The position numbers and the translations under genes are program-made. From NCBI RefSeq assembly GCF_007559425.1, contig NZ_VMHE01000017.1, positions 1 to 50,503 on the forward strand: a DNA stretch of 50,503 nt. The letters run 5' to 3'. The DNA is from Allobacillus salarius. Its GTDB lineage: Bacteria > Bacillota > Bacilli > Bacillales > Alkalibacillaceae. Shown here piece by piece: positions 50,437-50,503 of the stretch. How positions within the stretch are numbered: the stretch's first letter is position 1; the number at the start of each line of letters is the position of its first letter. The notes below the pieces were generated by a model that searched no databases, was not told the DNA's origin, and saw nothing but the letters and a program-made list of their open reading frames with translations.

Positions 50437-50503
50437 GTTTGCCCGGCATGGGTGAATTCTAACGGGTGAAAGTCCCGAGTGTGACCTGGTAGCGGTAAGC
50501 ACA
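50437..50503 (+). mobile_element. 5' end of a group IIC intron
   Basis: The last 67 bases begin GTTTGCCCGGCATGGGTG and continue with GGGTGAAAGTCCCG and CTGGTAGCGGTAAG. These agree with my recollection of the 5' end of the Oceanobacillus iheyensis group IIC intron (GUGUGCCCGGCAUGGGUG...GGGUGAGAGUCCCG). Class C introns characteristically insert just after intrinsic terminators, and this one follows the T run of the T-box terminator. The body and any reverse transcriptase lie beyond the window. Confidence 0.82.

Overview
The window is the replication-origin region of a low-GC, endospore-forming Bacillaceae chromosome. The gene order rlmH-htrC-walJIHKR ... purA ... dnaC-rplI-gdpP-yybS-rpsR-ssb-rpsF-ychF ... 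parB-parA-noc-rsmG-mnmG-mnmE-jag-spoIIIJ-rnpA-rpmH-[oriC]-dnaA-dnaN-yaaA-recF-remB-gyrB-gyrA ... dacA is that of Bacillus and relatives. Sporulation-associated genes (yyaC, spoIIIJ, soj/spo0J) and four perfect parS sites support this. The absence of rRNA genes and guaB between gyrA and dacA, and a group IIC intron start resembling the Oceanobacillus one, lean towards the Oceanobacillus/Virgibacillus side of the family. That placement is an inference.

Region 1 (1-2335) is the right end of an integrated element. It carries an unknown AT-rich gene and a large serine recombinase that points at, and reads 34 codons into, the 3' end of rlmH, the same gene end used by staphylococcal SCC elements. 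Region 2 (2336-10102) holds intact rlmH, a DnaA-box cluster, and the complete WalRK cell-wall operon walR-walK-walH-walI-walJ-htrC on the minus strand. Region 3 (10342-12757) holds an M23 LysM/G5 cell-wall hydrolase with a possible WalR box, a 52-bp tandem repeat array and a tRNA-Phe gene. Region 4 (12914-17252) holds purA and an accessory ABC-2 exporter with a regulator made of a worn-out ABC ATPase fused to a LytTR DNA-binding domain.

Region 5 (17316-25101) is the replication/translation block: dnaC, rplI, gdpP, yybS, rpsR, ssb, rpsF, ychF and a DUF951 gene, with a probable S6:S18 autoregulatory leader before rpsF. Region 6 (25202-31163) holds a YkvI-type membrane protein, the spore protease-like yyaC (divergent), a DUF554 membrane protein, parB-parA, a 355-bp structured interspersed repeat, and noc. 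Region 7 (31228-37515) holds the tRNA-modification/rRNA-methylation genes rsmG-mnmG-mnmE, then jag, spoIIIJ, rnpA and rpmH.

Region 8 (37516-39750) is the bipartite oriC: a box-rich dnaA promoter region, dnaA, and a second box cluster with DnaA-trio-like repeats before dnaN. Region 9 (39751-50503) runs rightwards on the plus strand: dnaN, yaaA, recF, remB, gyrB, a structured 150-nt gyrA leader, gyrA, an HD-GYP-like protein lacking the HD dyad histidine, dacA, a serine-type T-box leader, and the first bases of a group IIC intron planted just after the T-box terminator. Almost all genes are transcribed away from oriC.

Most genes are recognisable core genes. The novelty lies in the rlmH-targeted element, the LytTR/degenerate-ATPase module, the noncoding repeats, the gyrA leader and the intron at the T-box.
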